From contig CAVTWL010000002.1 in assembly GCA_963738375.1 (NCBI GenBank), positions 682,001 through 746,000 on the forward strand: DNA of 64,000 bases. Direction: 5' to 3'. The DNA comes from Bog-159 sp963738375. GTDB lineage: Bacteria; Acidobacteriota; Terriglobia; Bryobacterales; Bryobacteraceae. Below the pieces are notes generated by a model that did not search any database, was not told the origin of the DNA, and worked only from the letters and a program-made list of their open reading frames with translations. Shown here one piece after another: positions 1 through 9,687 of the stretch (within the stretch, counting starts at the first letter, position 1; every line of letters starts with the position of its first letter). A program made the position numbers and the translations under genes.

Positions 1-2066
1 AGCCGCCGCTGATTACCGTTTTGTTGTTCTTGCTGGGAGACCAACTGAAGCCGATGCGGGGCGACAACAGCGCCGCATCCACGCCAGGATACGCCTGGTG
101 TTGGCCGTACGCGATGTCGGCGCTATAAGGCACGCTGCCCGGATCGGCGCTGGTTACACTAGACAGACCGGACCACGGTCCCTTGAAGTTGGCGAAGCAA
201 TTGGTCTGGCACACCGGATTGGAGTTCCGCTCGACGCGCAAGCCCAGGGTGAGAGTCAGGTTCGGCTTCACTCTTCCATTCGTCCTGTCCGTACAAGCCC
301 ATGCCCCACAGAGCCACCGGAACGTCGCTCGAGGTATTCAGCGACATGCGGTATTGGTAAGCGAGGCCGTCCACCATCTCCTGCAGTCCGGCCGGCACAT
401 AACCGAAATAAACCACCGGCGAATTGTAGAAGAAGTTGTGGTCGCTCACGTCGTAACGGCGGAAGTTGACACCGAACTTCAGCGTTGTGGTTTCCCGATG
501 ATGTGCGTGAAGTCGTCGATGAACTGATACTGCGTGATGTTACGGCCTTGGGGAAGATCCGCCAGCGGATTAAAGCCGGTAAACGGAACTTCCGACGACG
601 TCGCTACCTGATACGGGAACGCCGCGGTGGCAGCCGCTGCGTTCTGCTGGAACTGCGCCACGTAGTGGCTGAACGATGCGGTAAACGAATTGGTCGAACG
701 CGGTCCGAAAACGTGTACTTCGTTAAACTGCATGTCATACTGCGGCTGGCTCGAAATCGCATTGAACGCCGGGCTGATGGCATTCAGCGAAGTCGGCTGC
801 AAGCCGTGATCCACCTTGTAACGGAAGAACGCGTTGTCGTTGTTGCCGATTTTCTGGTCTACCTTCGCCGCTAAGATCCACTCGGAACCGAGCGCGTTCG
901 CCGTGCTGCGGAACTGCGCCGCGCACGCCGTCGTCGAAGGATCGAATCCCGGCAGGTTCAGCGAGTTGCACGCGCTGTTGTTCGGAATCGCCTGCGCCGC
1001 ACTCGCGCCCGGAGCGTTCTCCCACAAATTGAACATCTTCTGATAGGTGCGAGTACTCGTTCGGCTGCAGCAATTGAATGTTATTCAGCGCGGCGGCTGT
1101 AAACTGCGGCGTCGGAATCGTCGTATTGAACGCGTTGGGCAGCACGAAGCGAAGGCCTTCCGTGTCCACAAAGAAGAATGTGGAGTTCTTGCGGATCGGA
1201 CCGCCTACCGACGCGGCCCACTGGTTCGCGTTGGAGAAGGGGCGGCCCACGCCGGCCTGGTTCAGGAAAAAATCGTTGGCGTTCATGTCCCGCCCGTTCC
1301 AGTAATAGTTCGCGTTGCCGTGGAACTGGTTGGTTCCCGATTTGGTCACATAAGAAATCTGGGCGCCCGCCAACTGGCCGTATTGGCCGCCATACGGGTT
1401 CGCGATCACCGTCGCTTCCTGCACTTCGTTGGAACCGATCAGCAGGTTGCTGGCGCCCGAGTTGCTGATGTTGAAATACGGGTCCATGTCGTTTTCGCCG
1501 TTGACCGTGAACAAATTCGAAGTCGCGGGCAGCCCGTTCAAGGTGAAGTTGCCATAACCGCCCGTGGTGTTGACAACCACGCCGGACACCGTCTGCGCGA
1601 TATTGGTCATGTCACCGCCAGGGCTCGGCAGTTCCTCCACTTCAATCTGTGAGAACGCCGTGTTCATGCTCGGTTCGGTGCTGATCAAAGGCGCCGCCGC
1701 CATAACCTCGACCGTCTGGGTGGATGCCCCCACCGTCAACGTCAGGTCCGCGTTGGCAATCTGGCCAACTTCTACCGTTACAGACCGCTCCGCCTTTTGG
1801 AATCCGGTTTGGCTCGCGGCCACCACATAATGGCCCGGCTTCAAAAGGGAGAAACGGTAAGCACCGGTCTGATTCGATGTGGTCGATTGAGTGGTCCCTG
1901 TATCCAGGCTCCTCAAATCCACTTTGGCGCTCGGCATGACCGCGCCGCTAGGATCGGCAATGACTCCGGCGATGTCACCCGAGATAAGCGATTGGGCGAA
2001 TCCTTGCGCGCAGAACGCGGTCAAAACCGCGGCCATCGCGAGCGTAAGACTCCAGCTTCTCTTCAT
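1..2066 (-). CDS. Oar-like TonB-dependent receptor, partial and frame-broken
   Basis: Outer-membrane receptor of the acidobacterial Oar-like type, probably for uptake of large substrates. The N-terminus is a signal peptide (MKRSWSLTLAMAAVLTAFCA). A carboxypeptidase-regulatory-like beta-sandwich follows at about residues 28-110 (GDIAGVIADPSGAVMPSA), then a plug-like region (LNGLPATSNLFTVNGEND) and the start of the barrel (VTKSGTNQFHG, FFFVDTEGLR). The frame breaks near 1038, 480 and 262, but the protein reads on with barrel-like sequence in each new frame (KVDQKIGNNDNAFFRYKVDH; FFYNSPVVYFGYVPAGLQ). The C-terminal part lies beyond the window start. The ATG at 2066 is preceded by GAAAGGA. I infer sequencing indels rather than decay because all segments retain receptor character. 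The family is clear but the substrate cannot be told. Confidence 0.85.
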
Positions 2067-2583
2067 ATCTGTTTTATACGCATCCTTTCAGTTCTGAAAA
2101 TAATTTACATCACGACGGCAGCCGTCATGCGGCGATGTCCGCCATCGGGAAATTCACCGCGGCGGACTCCTCAAAACCTTTGATTACGCTACTCGGGCAG
2201 GTATAAAACGCCCGTATCCCCGTAATAATTCGTGTCTCGGTCTCAAGCAGTTTTTTGGCCAGTTTGCATCATATTACCAGAACCTTTATTTGCAACAAAT
2301 TACGGAGGCGGGGAGTGTTGAAAATTCCATATACCATAGACCGGCAGCCGCACCGATTCCAGGACAGAAAGTTTACGTCAATTTACATGAGGTCTATCCC
2401 TGGTATCCGCGGCCCTGCTTCCCGTGGTCACACCGTTCGGAAAGATTTTTCAGGGCACTCAGCGCACTCAAAGCAAACGCTTCCCCTCCCTCGAGCACCA
2501 TGGACATAAGTCCTGTTCCTGGTTCGCACGCGGTACCCTCAAACCGGGGAGTGAATCCCCGATTCAGTTTACAGGAGTTTCCC
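2067..2583. other. Intergenic region with divergent leaders
   Basis: About 520 bases between the receptor (leftward) and the next gene (rightward) with no convincing coding sequence. Visible features are a small palindrome TTTCAG-TT-CTGAAA at about 2087-2100 in the receptor leader, and a hairpin CGGGGA-gtgaa-TCCCCG at 2545-2561 just upstream of the Shine-Dalgarno sequence (ACAGGAG) of the gene at 2584. The middle is AT-richer than its surroundings (2255-2300), as expected for promoters. I could not identify a convincing -35/-10 pair. Confidence 0.4.
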
Positions 2584-3159
2584 ATGTTAATATCCGATAA
2601 ACAGCATCAAGCCAACATTCAAAACGCCCAGAAAAGTCCGGGACCAACCAGCGAAGAAGGTAAAGAACGCTCCAGCCGCAATGCCATCACCTGGGGCCTC
2701 CGCACCCGCTTCACCATCTGCCCCGAACTCGGCGAAGACCCCTTCGAATACTACTGCCTCTGGGAAGACTTCGAATCCGACTGGAGTCCCGTCGGCCGCA
2801 CCGAACACTGCTACGTCGAAGCCATGGTCCACGCCCAATGGATGCTCGCCCGCCTCGCCCGCGTCGAACGCGTCGCCTTCCTCCGTCACATGAATACCGG
2901 CGAAGACCGCAACATCGATATGGTCCAACGCGTCGACAAATCCAGCGCTCATCACCAGCGCACCTTCGACCGCGCCCTCGAAAGCCTGCGCAAGATCCAG
3001 GCCGAACGCCGCGCCCGCGAACGCGCATCCGAATCCGAACAGCGCAAGCCTGTCGCGGCGGCCGCCAGTTCCAGCCCCCATGTCTCGCCGCCCGCTTACG
3101 TCATGTCCCCGCAATCCGAACCCGCGCCCATGACTTGCGCCCCCGCCGACACCCGCTAG
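2584..3159 (+). CDS. NAxxSxGPxxxxGKxxSxxNA motif protein (function unknown)
   Basis: A 191-residue soluble protein. Residues about 10-35 read QANIQNAQKSPGPTSEEGK followed by SSRNAITWGL. This is a variant of the NAxxSTGPxTxxGKxxSxxNAxxHGL signature seen at the N-terminus of many uncharacterised acidobacterial and planctomycete proteins. The middle is helical and aromatic-rich (EYYCLWEDFESDW) and the C-terminal third is Arg/Glu-rich, then low-complexity Pro/Ser/Ala. The ATG at 2584 is chosen because ACAGGAG lies just upstream and the signature begins a few residues later; the same frame is open further upstream but without a plausible start. The family is often multicopy and accessory. I know of no assigned function. 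Confidence 0.7.
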   Translation: MLISDKQHQANIQNAQKSPGPTSEEGKERSSRNAITWGLRTRFTICPELGEDPFEYYCLWEDFESDWSPVGRTEHCYVEAMVHAQWMLARLARVERVAFLRHMNTGEDRNIDMVQRVDKSSAHHQRTFDRALESLRKIQAERRARERASESEQRKPVAAAASSSPHVSPPAYVMSPQSEPAPMTCAPADTR

Positions 3160-3433
3160 CTTCCTTGTAGTACGTTCTTTGGCAACTCAGCCCACGACCC
3201 AAAACCTAACACCCCAACTGCGTCTGTACTACCCCCAAAATCCCCAAAAACCGCCCCCAAAACTGCCTGCTTCGCTCAAAGCCCAAACCCGCCTACCCAT
3301 CCGTTCCACCGTTCCGCGTCCAACCCACCTGCCATCAACCACATAGGCTTCGTTCGCTCGGAACTCGGAGATTAGGCGCTCCAGGCTGGTTCGCATCCGT
3401 GCCAAGGCGCAAATGCAGAAGCCGGAAGTGTGT
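3160..3433. other. Gene-free C/A-rich tract between convergent genes
   Basis: No coding sequence is supported. From about 3190 to 3330 the plus strand is almost G-free and rich in C and A. Runs of four or five C occur at 3212-3215, 3232-3236, 3242-3245 and 3254-3258, so the minus strand carries closely spaced G-runs that could form a G-quadruplex. The tract sits downstream of both flanking genes, which converge on it. Confidence 0.5.
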
Positions 3434-4930
3434 CTAAGAGAATTCGATTTTGAGGGCGACAGCGTGCTGCGAAGGCTGCACCGCGGGCATCGTCACCTGC
3501 AGACCCTGTTCGTTCTGCGCCCACCGCACCACGCCCTGATGACCCAACACTTGCACGCTCTCGACCGGCTGCGTAACCGACCGCAAATGCGCGAACCCCT
3601 CCGGCCATCCCATCACGAACGCGTACAAGGTCTTGCCCTTGGTCGTGTACCGGATGTCTTCCGCCGTCAGATCCTTGCGCGCGCCCTCGTTAAACGCCGC
3701 GCTCGCCTTCACCTGCGTCCCCGGACCTTCGCCGAACGCCCGCCAAGGACGGCTGCCGTGAATGCCTTCGCCGTTTACCGCCATCCAATCCGTGATCTCT
3801 TCCAGGATGTGGCGTTCCTCCGCATCCAGTTCGCCCGAATTCGGCAGCGGAAAATTCAGCAGCAGATTCCCGTTCCGGCTCACGATATCGCACAGCATAT
3901 CGATCACCGTCTTCGGCGACTTGTACTTCACGCCGCGCTTGTAATGCCAGTCCCCCACGCAGGTGTCCGTCTGCCACGGACTCGGCCAGATCTTGTCGAC
4001 AATCCCGCGCTCCACATCCAGCACGCACGTGCCAACTTCGCAGTCCTCGCGCCGCTTGCTGGTGTAGACCGCTTCCACCTTGCCGCCGTTGCGCTTGGCG
4101 CTCTCGTTGTAATGATGCGAAAGCATCCGCAGCCCGTATTCTTCAAACGGCAGCGCGCCATCGGTATACAAAAGGTCCGGCTGATAATTGTCCACCAGGT
4201 CCGTTATCCGGTCCAGCCAGTGTTTCCGCCACGAATCCGGGATTCCGTCCGCTCCCCACTGCAGTTCGCCCTTGGCAAACTTCGCGCATGCCGCTTCGTG
4301 ATACAGATCCGCAAAGGCCGGATCCTGCCCGTCGTAAGGCACGCCCGCCAGCGGACCGGTGGCATCCGTCCCGTGGCTCACCGCAAACCACTTGTAGCTG
4401 ATCCACAAGTGCTCGCTCACGCCGAATTTCAAACCCTCGCGCTGCGCCGCCTTGCGGAACAAGCCCACCACATCCTTGCGCGGCCCCATGTTCACCGCGT
4501 TCCACCGTGTGTGCTTCGAATTCCAAAGGTCGAAATTGTCGTGATGCACGCCCATGCTCACGAAATACTTCGCGCCCGCTTTCTTGTACAGGCTCACCAG
4601 ATGGTCGGGGTCGAACTTGTCGCCTTTCCACGTTGGAATCACATCCTTGAAACCGAACTTGCTGGGATGCCCGTAAGTGGCCACGTGATACTTGTACTGC
4701 GCGCTACCCTGCATGTACATGTTGCGCGCATACCAATCGCCGGCTTCCGGCGCCGATTGCGGGCCCCAGTGCGCCCAGATGCCAAACTTCGCATCCCGGA
4801 ACCATTCCGGAACCTCGTATCGTTTCAGCGATTCTCGCGTGGCTTCAAAACTGGTGGAGGCTCTGCCAAGGCGTGGGACAGCCAAACTGCCGGCAAGCAA
4901 GCCGAGCGCATCTCTGCGGGTGAGCGGCAT
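3434..4930 (-). CDS. Alpha-L-fucosidase, GH29 family, Tat-exported
   Basis: A 498-residue glycoside hydrolase predicted to remove alpha-L-fucose from glycans. The N-terminus is a twin-arginine signal (TRRDALGLLAGSLAVP), so it is exported folded. The catalytic barrel starts near residue 40 (WFRDAKFGIWAHWGPQS). It contains the substrate pocket motif HHDNFDLW at about 129-136 and the likely nucleophile Asp257 in DLLYTDG. WNAVNMGP, SEHLW and NGNLLLNFPLP are further GH29 hallmarks, and a small C-terminal beta domain follows. The frame is intact, as expected for an approximately 500-residue member. Its start lies 13 bases after the tatA stop codon, so it is probably cotranscribed with this translocase subunit. 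Confidence 0.9.
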   Translation of the reverse strand: MPLTRRDALGLLAGSLAVPRLGRASTSFEATRESLKRYEVPEWFRDAKFGIWAHWGPQSAPEAGDWYARNMYMQGSAQYKYHVATYGHPSKFGFKDVIPTWKGDKFDPDHLVSLYKKAGAKYFVSMGVHHDNFDLWNSKHTRWNAVNMGPRKDVVGLFRKAAQREGLKFGVSEHLWISYKWFAVSHGTDATGPLAGVPYDGQDPAFADLYHEAACAKFAKGELQWGADGIPDSWRKHWLDRITDLVDNYQPDLLYTDGALPFEEYGLRMLSHHYNESAKRNGGKVEAVYTSKRREDCEVGTCVLDVERGIVDKIWPSPWQTDTCVGDWHYKRGVKYKSPKTVIDMLCDIVSRNGNLLLNFPLPNSGELDAEERHILEEITDWMAVNGEGIHGSRPWRAFGEGPGTQVKASAAFNEGARKDLTAEDIRYTTKGKTLYAFVMGWPEGFAHLRSVTQPVESVQVLGHQGVVRWAQNEQGLQVTMPAVQPSQHAVALKIEFS

Positions 4931-4943
4931 GTTTCGGGCGGAA

Positions 4944-5126
4944 CTAATCTTTGGGCTGAGCCGGCGGCTCGTCAGGGGTATTGACGCTCTTCAAGGAGTC
5001 CTTGAAGCTGCGAATCCCTTGCGCCAGGCCCTTGCCGAGCTCAGGCAGTTTCTGCGGACCGAAAAACAGCAAGGCAATCGCCAAAATGATCAGCAAATGC
5101 CGGGGTTGGAGCAGATCTTCAATCAT
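4944..5126 (-). CDS. tatA: Sec-independent translocase subunit TatA
   Basis: A 60-residue TatA/E-family protein, part of the pore that exports folded twin-arginine substrates. There is one N-terminal membrane helix (residues about 9-22, HLLIILAIALLFFG), the conserved hinge FGPQKLPELGKGLAQG, an amphipathic helix and a short charged tail. It is transcribed away from rpmH and directly precedes a GH29 gene with a Tat signal. No tatB or tatC is nearby. Length and motifs are standard. Confidence 0.92.
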   Translation of the reverse strand: MIEDLLQPRHLLIILAIALLFFGPQKLPELGKGLAQGIRSFKDSLKSVNTPDEPPAQPKD

Positions 5127-5197
5127 ATTTAGACCTACCGCGATGGTAGCACAGCGTGCGTCTCAAGATATGTATCCTTTTTGATCTTCGGCCCAAG

Positions 5198-5225
5198 TGC
5201 AAAACCGTCTCAACCGCGCTATACT
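5198..5225 (+). promoter_or_regulatory. Probable sigma-70 promoter of the rpmH operon
   Basis: A good -10 hexamer TATACT at 5220-5225 lies 16 bases after a weak -35 (TGCAAA, 5198-5203) and 17 bases before the rpmH ATG. The tatA-rpmH intergenic region is only about 115 bases and must carry both divergent promoters. Confidence 0.4.
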
Positions 5226-5242
5226 GGATAACTTGGAATAAA

Positions 5243-5392
5243 ATGCCGAAACGCACCTTTCAACCAAACAATCGTCGGCGCGCTAAGACGCACGGATTTC
5301 GTACCCGCATGGAAACTAAGAATGGGCGGGCTGTCCTCTCGCGGCGTCGCGCCCGGGGCCGCCACAAACTCACCGTCAGCTCCGAGAGGTAA
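5243..5392 (+). CDS. rpmH: 50S ribosomal protein L34
   Basis: A 49-residue, very basic ribosomal protein with the canonical L34 sequence: it begins MPKRTFQPNNRRRAKTHGF and continues with a GRAVLSRRRARGRHKL segment. It is part of the large ribosomal subunit. It opens the conserved rpmH-rnpA-yidD-yidC-khpB-mnmE cluster. The start is the only ATG in register; GGA lies upstream at modest spacing. dnaA, often adjacent to this cluster, is not here; tatA occupies that side. Confidence 0.97.
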   Translation: MPKRTFQPNNRRRAKTHGFRTRMETKNGRAVLSRRRARGRHKLTVSSER

Positions 5393-5424
5393 GCATCCCT
5401 GGTTTTCCGAAAAGTGTCCGCCTG

Positions 5425-5738
5425 TTGCGATCCACGGATTTCCGCAGAGTCTATGATACGGGGTCTCGCTATTCCTGCCCCCTCTTCGCGGCCTTCTGTG
5501 TTCGAGAGCCGCGGGCCCTCGGTCCGCACATCGGTTTCACCACCCCCCGCGCTCTCGGCAAAGCGGTGGCCCGTAACCGCGTACGGCGGCGTGTCCGCGA
5601 AGCCGTCCGCCTCCATCTGGAGCAACTGAGCCCCGAGTGGTCCATAGTTTTCAATCCCCGGCGCAAAGCGATGGAAGCCCCGTTCCCGAACTGGAACGGG
5701 AAGTGGAACGGCTCTTTCGCCGCTGCAATGGCTCATAA
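5425..5738 (+). CDS. rnpA: Ribonuclease P protein component (frame break near 5686)
   Basis: Protein subunit of RNase P, which matures tRNA 5' ends. Core motifs are visible: LRSTDFRRVYDTGSRYS, GFTTPRALGKAVARNR and RNRVRRRVREAVRLHL, the RNR motif that binds RNA. After PRRKAME the frame slips near 5686. In the +1 frame it continues ELEREVERLFRRCNGS and stops at 5736-5738, the expected C-terminus, so one base is probably missing. The start is uncertain. TTG at 5425 is used, but the frame upstream also looks family-like (PGFPKSVRL, from about 5398), so the true start may overlap the end of rpmH with a non-standard codon. Confidence 0.85.
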
Positions 5739-5932
5739 TCTCGGCCCTGCGCCTTTACAAGCTTTGTCTCTCGCCCCTGCTCCCCTCCGCGTGCCGCTTC
5801 TATCCCACCTGCTCCGAATACATGCGGCAGGCCATCGAAATACACGGCGTCCGGCGCGGCCTTTGGATGGGAACCAAAAGGCTGGCGAAGTGTCACCCCT
5901 TTCACCCGGGCGGCGTCGATCCCGTTCGATAA
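5723..5932 (+). CDS. yidD: Membrane protein insertion efficiency factor YidD
   Basis: A small membrane-associated protein that assists YidC-dependent insertion. The frame from 5723 reads LQWLIISALRLYKLCLSPLL, then SACRFYPTCSEYM, RRGLWMGTKRLAKCHPFHPG and GVDPVR before TAA at 5930-5932. The CRFYPTCSxYM and CHPFHPGGxDP motifs are diagnostic. There is no ATG at the start. CTG at 5723, overlapping the 3' end of rnpA, gives a normal length of 69 residues; a lost base could also have hidden an upstream start. Its place between rnpA and yidC is the conserved one. Confidence 0.88.
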   Translation: MQWLIISALRLYKLCLSPLLPSACRFYPTCSEYMRQAIEIHGVRRGLWMGTKRLAKCHPFHPGGVDPVR

Positions 5933-5950
5933 CGGAAAACGAAAGATAGC

Positions 5951-7689
5951 ATGGCTGAACTCAATCAAGGTGGTACGTCTGGCGGGCCTCAAAAACCCAA
6001 GGAACTCTCCATGGAGCTGCGCCTCCTCCTCGCCTTCATCCTCATGGGCGTGGTTCTGTTCCTTACTCCGTACTTCTATAAAACCGTAGCCCCCCGGCCA
6101 AGAAGACCGCGCCGGCCGCCGCGAAGAATGAAACCGCGTCCGCAGCCGCAGCCACAGCCGCCTCCGCGCAGCCTGTGGTCGAGCCGCCGTCCACTTCCCG
6201 CGCCGCGCCCGTCCCTGCCGTAGCCGGCGAAAAAGAAGAAACCGAGACCATCGATACCGATCTTTTCCAGGTCATCTTCAGCAACCGCGGCGGCGTGGTG
6301 AAGAGCTGGTCGCTCAAAAAGTACAAGGATCATAGCGGCAACCCCCAGCAACTGGTCAACACAGCGGCCCACGCGGGATTGCCCATGTCGCTCTACTTCC
6401 CCACCCGCAAGCCCGCCGTGGACCTCAACCAGGCGCTCTATAAAATGGAGGCCGATCCCAGTGGCCTGGCCCTCTCCTTCGATTACTCCAACGGCCAGGT
6501 TGCCGCTCACAAGTCCTTCCGTTTCCAGAAAAACAGCTACCTTCTCGATGTCTCGTCTGAAGTCACCGATGGCGGCACGCCGGTCCCCAGTGAACTCGAA
6601 TGGCGCGGCGGCTTCGGCGATATGGCAGCCACCAATCCGGCCGGCGACCAACAAACCCTGCGCTACGACTTAACCGATTCCAAGCTCAGGGAGGAGGGCG
6701 CCAAAGCCGGTAAAGACGGCCCGGCCACCGCCACCGGATCCTTTTCCTTCGCCGGCATTCAAGACAAATACTTCGTCGCCGCCTTCCTGCCCGAACAAAG
6801 CGCGCCCGTCTCGGTAACCACCTTTAGCGACAACGAAGTCACTCCGAACATGACCAAGCCGGTGCCCTTTGCCGGCGCCGCCGTCAGTAATGGTCCAACC
6901 AACCGGTTTTCGCTGTATGTCGGCCCCAAGGATATCGACATCCTGCGCCGGGTCAATCCCAAGCTGGAGCAGGTTGTCGACTTCGGATGGCTTGCCATCT
7001 TATCCAAGCCCCTCTTTCTCGTAGTGAACTACGTCGCCGTCAGCCTCATTCATAACTATGGCTGGTCCATCGTCCTGGTCACCATCGCCCTTAACTTCGT
7101 GCTCTTCCCGCTGAAAATTACCAGCATGAAGTCCATGAAGAAGATGCAGGCGCTCCAACCGCAAATCGCCTCCATCAACGACAAGTACAAGAACGTCAGC
7201 CTCCGCGATCCCAAGAAAGCCGATCAGAACCAGGAGGTCATGGATTTATACAAGAAGCATGGAGTCAACCCCATGGGAGGCTGCGTTCCCATGCTGCTGC
7301 AAATTCCTTTTTTCATCGCGTTTTATAAGGTCTTCTCCGTCTCGGTTGAGATGCGCGGCGCCAGCTGGCTTTGGGTCTCGGACCTGTCCCAGCCCGAAAC
7401 CCTCGCCATTCATATCCTGCCCATCATCATGATCGTGAGCCAGTTCGTGATGCAGAAGATGACTCCCACCACCGCCGGTGGCGACCCCAATCAGCAAAAG
7501 ATGATGCAGTTCATGCCCCTGATTTTCGGCTTCATGTTCTATAACCTGTCGAGCGGGCTGGTATTATACTATTTGACGAGTAACCTGGTAGGCGTCGTAC
7601 AGCAACTGTTCTTCAACCGGACGTCCATCGCCAACGTCGCGGCCCAGTCTGTGCAGCCGCCCAAAAAGCTAAAAAATGGCAGGAAATAG
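5951..7689 (+). CDS. yidC: Membrane protein insertase YidC (frame break near 6092)
   Basis: Inner-membrane insertase/chaperone for membrane proteins. It begins MAELNQGGTSGG, with the first membrane helix LRLLLAFILMGVVLFLTPYF. The frame breaks in a C-run near 6092 and is recovered as an Ala-rich linker leading into the periplasmic domain (DLFQVIFSNRGGVVKSW). The C-terminal Oxa1-like core holds the hydrophobic helices (YGWSIVLVTIALNFVLFPLK; GGCVPMLLQIPFFIAFYKVF; LPIIMIVSQFVMQKMTP). The total of 1739 bases is one short of 580 codons, consistent with one missing base. It lies 18 bases after yidD and 3 before khpB. Confidence 0.93.
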
Positions 7690-7692
7690 ACG

Positions 7693-8338
7693 GTGAATCC
7701 TAGCAAGTATTCCGCAGCTTCAGTCGGCCCCCGCATTGATCGATTCCTCGATCCCTTGCTGCAAAAAGCGGGATTCGATTTGCACTACATCGTCGCCGAT
7801 GGCCACGCCGCCGCAGACGACTTTGAAACCCCCGATGTGGTGGTGCAGTTCGGCGGCCCCGACGTCGATTTCCTGCTCGGCAACCGCGCCGAACTCCTGC
7901 TCGAGCTCGAGCACCTGACCATGGAGGTGCTGCGCATGCCCTCCGAGGATCACTCGCGCATCCTGTTCGATGCCAACGATTACCGTCTGCTGCGCATCGA
8001 AGAACTCCGCCTCAGCGCCGCCGCCGCCGCCGAAAAAGTCAAGCGCACCGGCCAGCCCTTTCGCTTCAATCCCATGAACAGCCGCGAGCGCCGCGTGATT
8101 CATCTTTCCCTGCGCAACGAAACCGATCTGCGCAGCGAATCCAGCGGCTCGGGCGGCTATCGCCAGGTGGTGGTCTATCCGGCGGGCATGCCCAGCCTAC
8201 CCGAATTGCCTCCGCCTCCCTTTGTTCGCCGCGATGGTCCTCCCAGCGGAGACCGGCGCGGTTTCGGCCGCGACCGCGGCGGACGCTGCCGACCGTCGGA
8301 GGCCGTCCCCAGCGGCGCGCGTCGGTCCCCGCCGTTAG
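7693..8338 (+). CDS. khpB: KhpB/Jag-like RNA-binding protein (KH + R3H), frame break near 8290
   Basis: RNA-binding protein that usually follows yidC. A KH-like domain spans about residues 25-105 (DVVVQFGGPDVDFLLGNRAE; LLELEHLTMEVLRM). An R3H domain spans about 115-165 (KRTGQPFRFNPMNSRERRVI; GSGGYRQVVVYP). There is no separate Jag-N domain. GTG at 7693 is the start. Near 8290 the frame should shift so the tail reads ADRRRPSPAARVGPRR and stops at 8336-8338, immediately before the mnmE start. Without the shift the frame runs falsely into mnmE. The C-terminal tail is Pro/Arg/Gly-rich and probably disordered. Confidence 0.8.
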
Positions 8339-9687
8339 TTGGACCTAGCCGCCACCATCGTCGCCATCTCCACTCCCCCCGGGCGCGGCGGCATTGGTAT
8401 CGTTCGCCTTTCCGGCGCTCAAGCCCGCGCTATCGCCTCCCGCATCCTTCGCTTCCCTGCCCTCTCCGAGTGGACTTCCTGGTCCAGCCGCATCGCCGAA
8501 TTGCTGGATGCCGAAGGCCGCGCCGTCGACCAGGTCGTCGTCACCTACTTCGCCGCCCCCGCTCCTACACCGCCGAAGACGTGGTCGAAATCTCCTGCCA
8601 CGGCTCCCCCGTCGTTCTGCGCCATGCCGTCGACCGCGCGCTCGACGCCGGCGCCCGCCTCGCCGAACCCGGCGAGTTCACCCTCCGCGCTTATCTGAAC
8701 GGCCGCATCGATCTGCCGCAAGCCGAAGCCGTGCGCGACCTGATCGACTCCACCACGCTCTATCAGGCCCGCATCGCCGCGCAGCAAGCCGCGGGCTCCG
8801 TCTCCCGCCGCATCGCCCCGCTGAAGGAGCAGTTGCTCGAACTGATCGCCCTGCTCGAAGCCGGCATCGACTTCGCCGAAGACGACATCAGCGTCGCCCC
8901 GCCCGCCGAAATTCTGCGCCGCCTCGAGCCCGATCATCGCCGGCATCGCAGCGCTCGCCGCACAGCTTCGCCTATCGGCAATCTGGTCCGCTCCGGATTC
9001 ACGCTCGCCATCGTCGGCCGGCCCAACGTCGGCAAGAGCAGCCTCTTCAACCGCCTGTTGGAACAGGACCGCGCCATCGTCACCGACATTCCCGGCACCA
9101 CGCGCGATCTGGTCTCCGAAATCGCCGCCATTCGCCGGCATTCCCGTGCAAACTCGTCGACACCGCGGGCATCCGCGAAGGCCAGGACTCGGTCGAAACG
9201 CTGGGCATCGAGCGCAGCTTTCAGGCCATGGCCGACGCCGATCTCACCCTGGTTGTCGTGGATCTGTCCGCCCCGCTTACCGATGCCGACCGCGAGTTGA
9301 TCGCCCGCGCTCAAAGCCAGGGCCGCGCTGTCGTGGTCGGCAACAAGTGCGACCTGCCACTCCACGCCAATGCCGGCCATCCGGTCTCCGCGCTAACGGG
9401 GATAGGGATCGAAGCTTTGCGCGATGCCATCTTCCAGGCAGTGGCACCGTCCGGCGGGGCGGATTCGGAAACGGGCTTCATTACCAGCCTTCGTCACGAA
9501 AGTCTGCTCAAGGAATCTCGTTGCCTATCTGGAAAAGGCCGGCGCAGCCCTGGCAGCCGCCATACCCCACGAAATGCTGCTCCTCGATCTCTACGCTGCC
9601 TTGCGCCCCATCGATGCCATCACCGGAGCAACCACCGCCGACGACATCCTGAACCGCATCTTCTCCACCTTCTGCATCGGCAAGTAG
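8339..9687 (+). CDS. mnmE: tRNA modification GTPase MnmE (several frame breaks)
   Basis: GTPase that, with MnmG, installs the 5-carboxymethylaminomethyl group on wobble uridines. It starts at TTG 8339 (LAATIVAISTPPGRGGIGIV), directly after the khpB stop. The pieces read in order: N-terminal folate-binding domain to about 8565; then AEDVVEISCHGSPVVL and the helical domain in a second frame; Walker A GRPNVGKSS and DIPGTTRD; then DTAG and NKCD in a third frame; and the C-terminal FCIGK, where the Cys is the conserved catalytic-site residue. Breaks fall near 8568, 8925, 9140 and 9505. Every domain is present and conserved, so consensus errors are more likely than a pseudogene. Confidence 0.9.

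Noticed and set aside
3413..4984. Long rightward open frame (523 codons) across the fucosidase gene
   Set aside because: It is the antisense shadow of GH29; it has Arg/His/Pro-rich composition and no family motif, while the leftward frame is a complete enzyme.
5127..5242. oriC next to rpmH
   Set aside because: The 116-base gap has no DnaA-box cluster and dnaA is absent; only promoters are supported.
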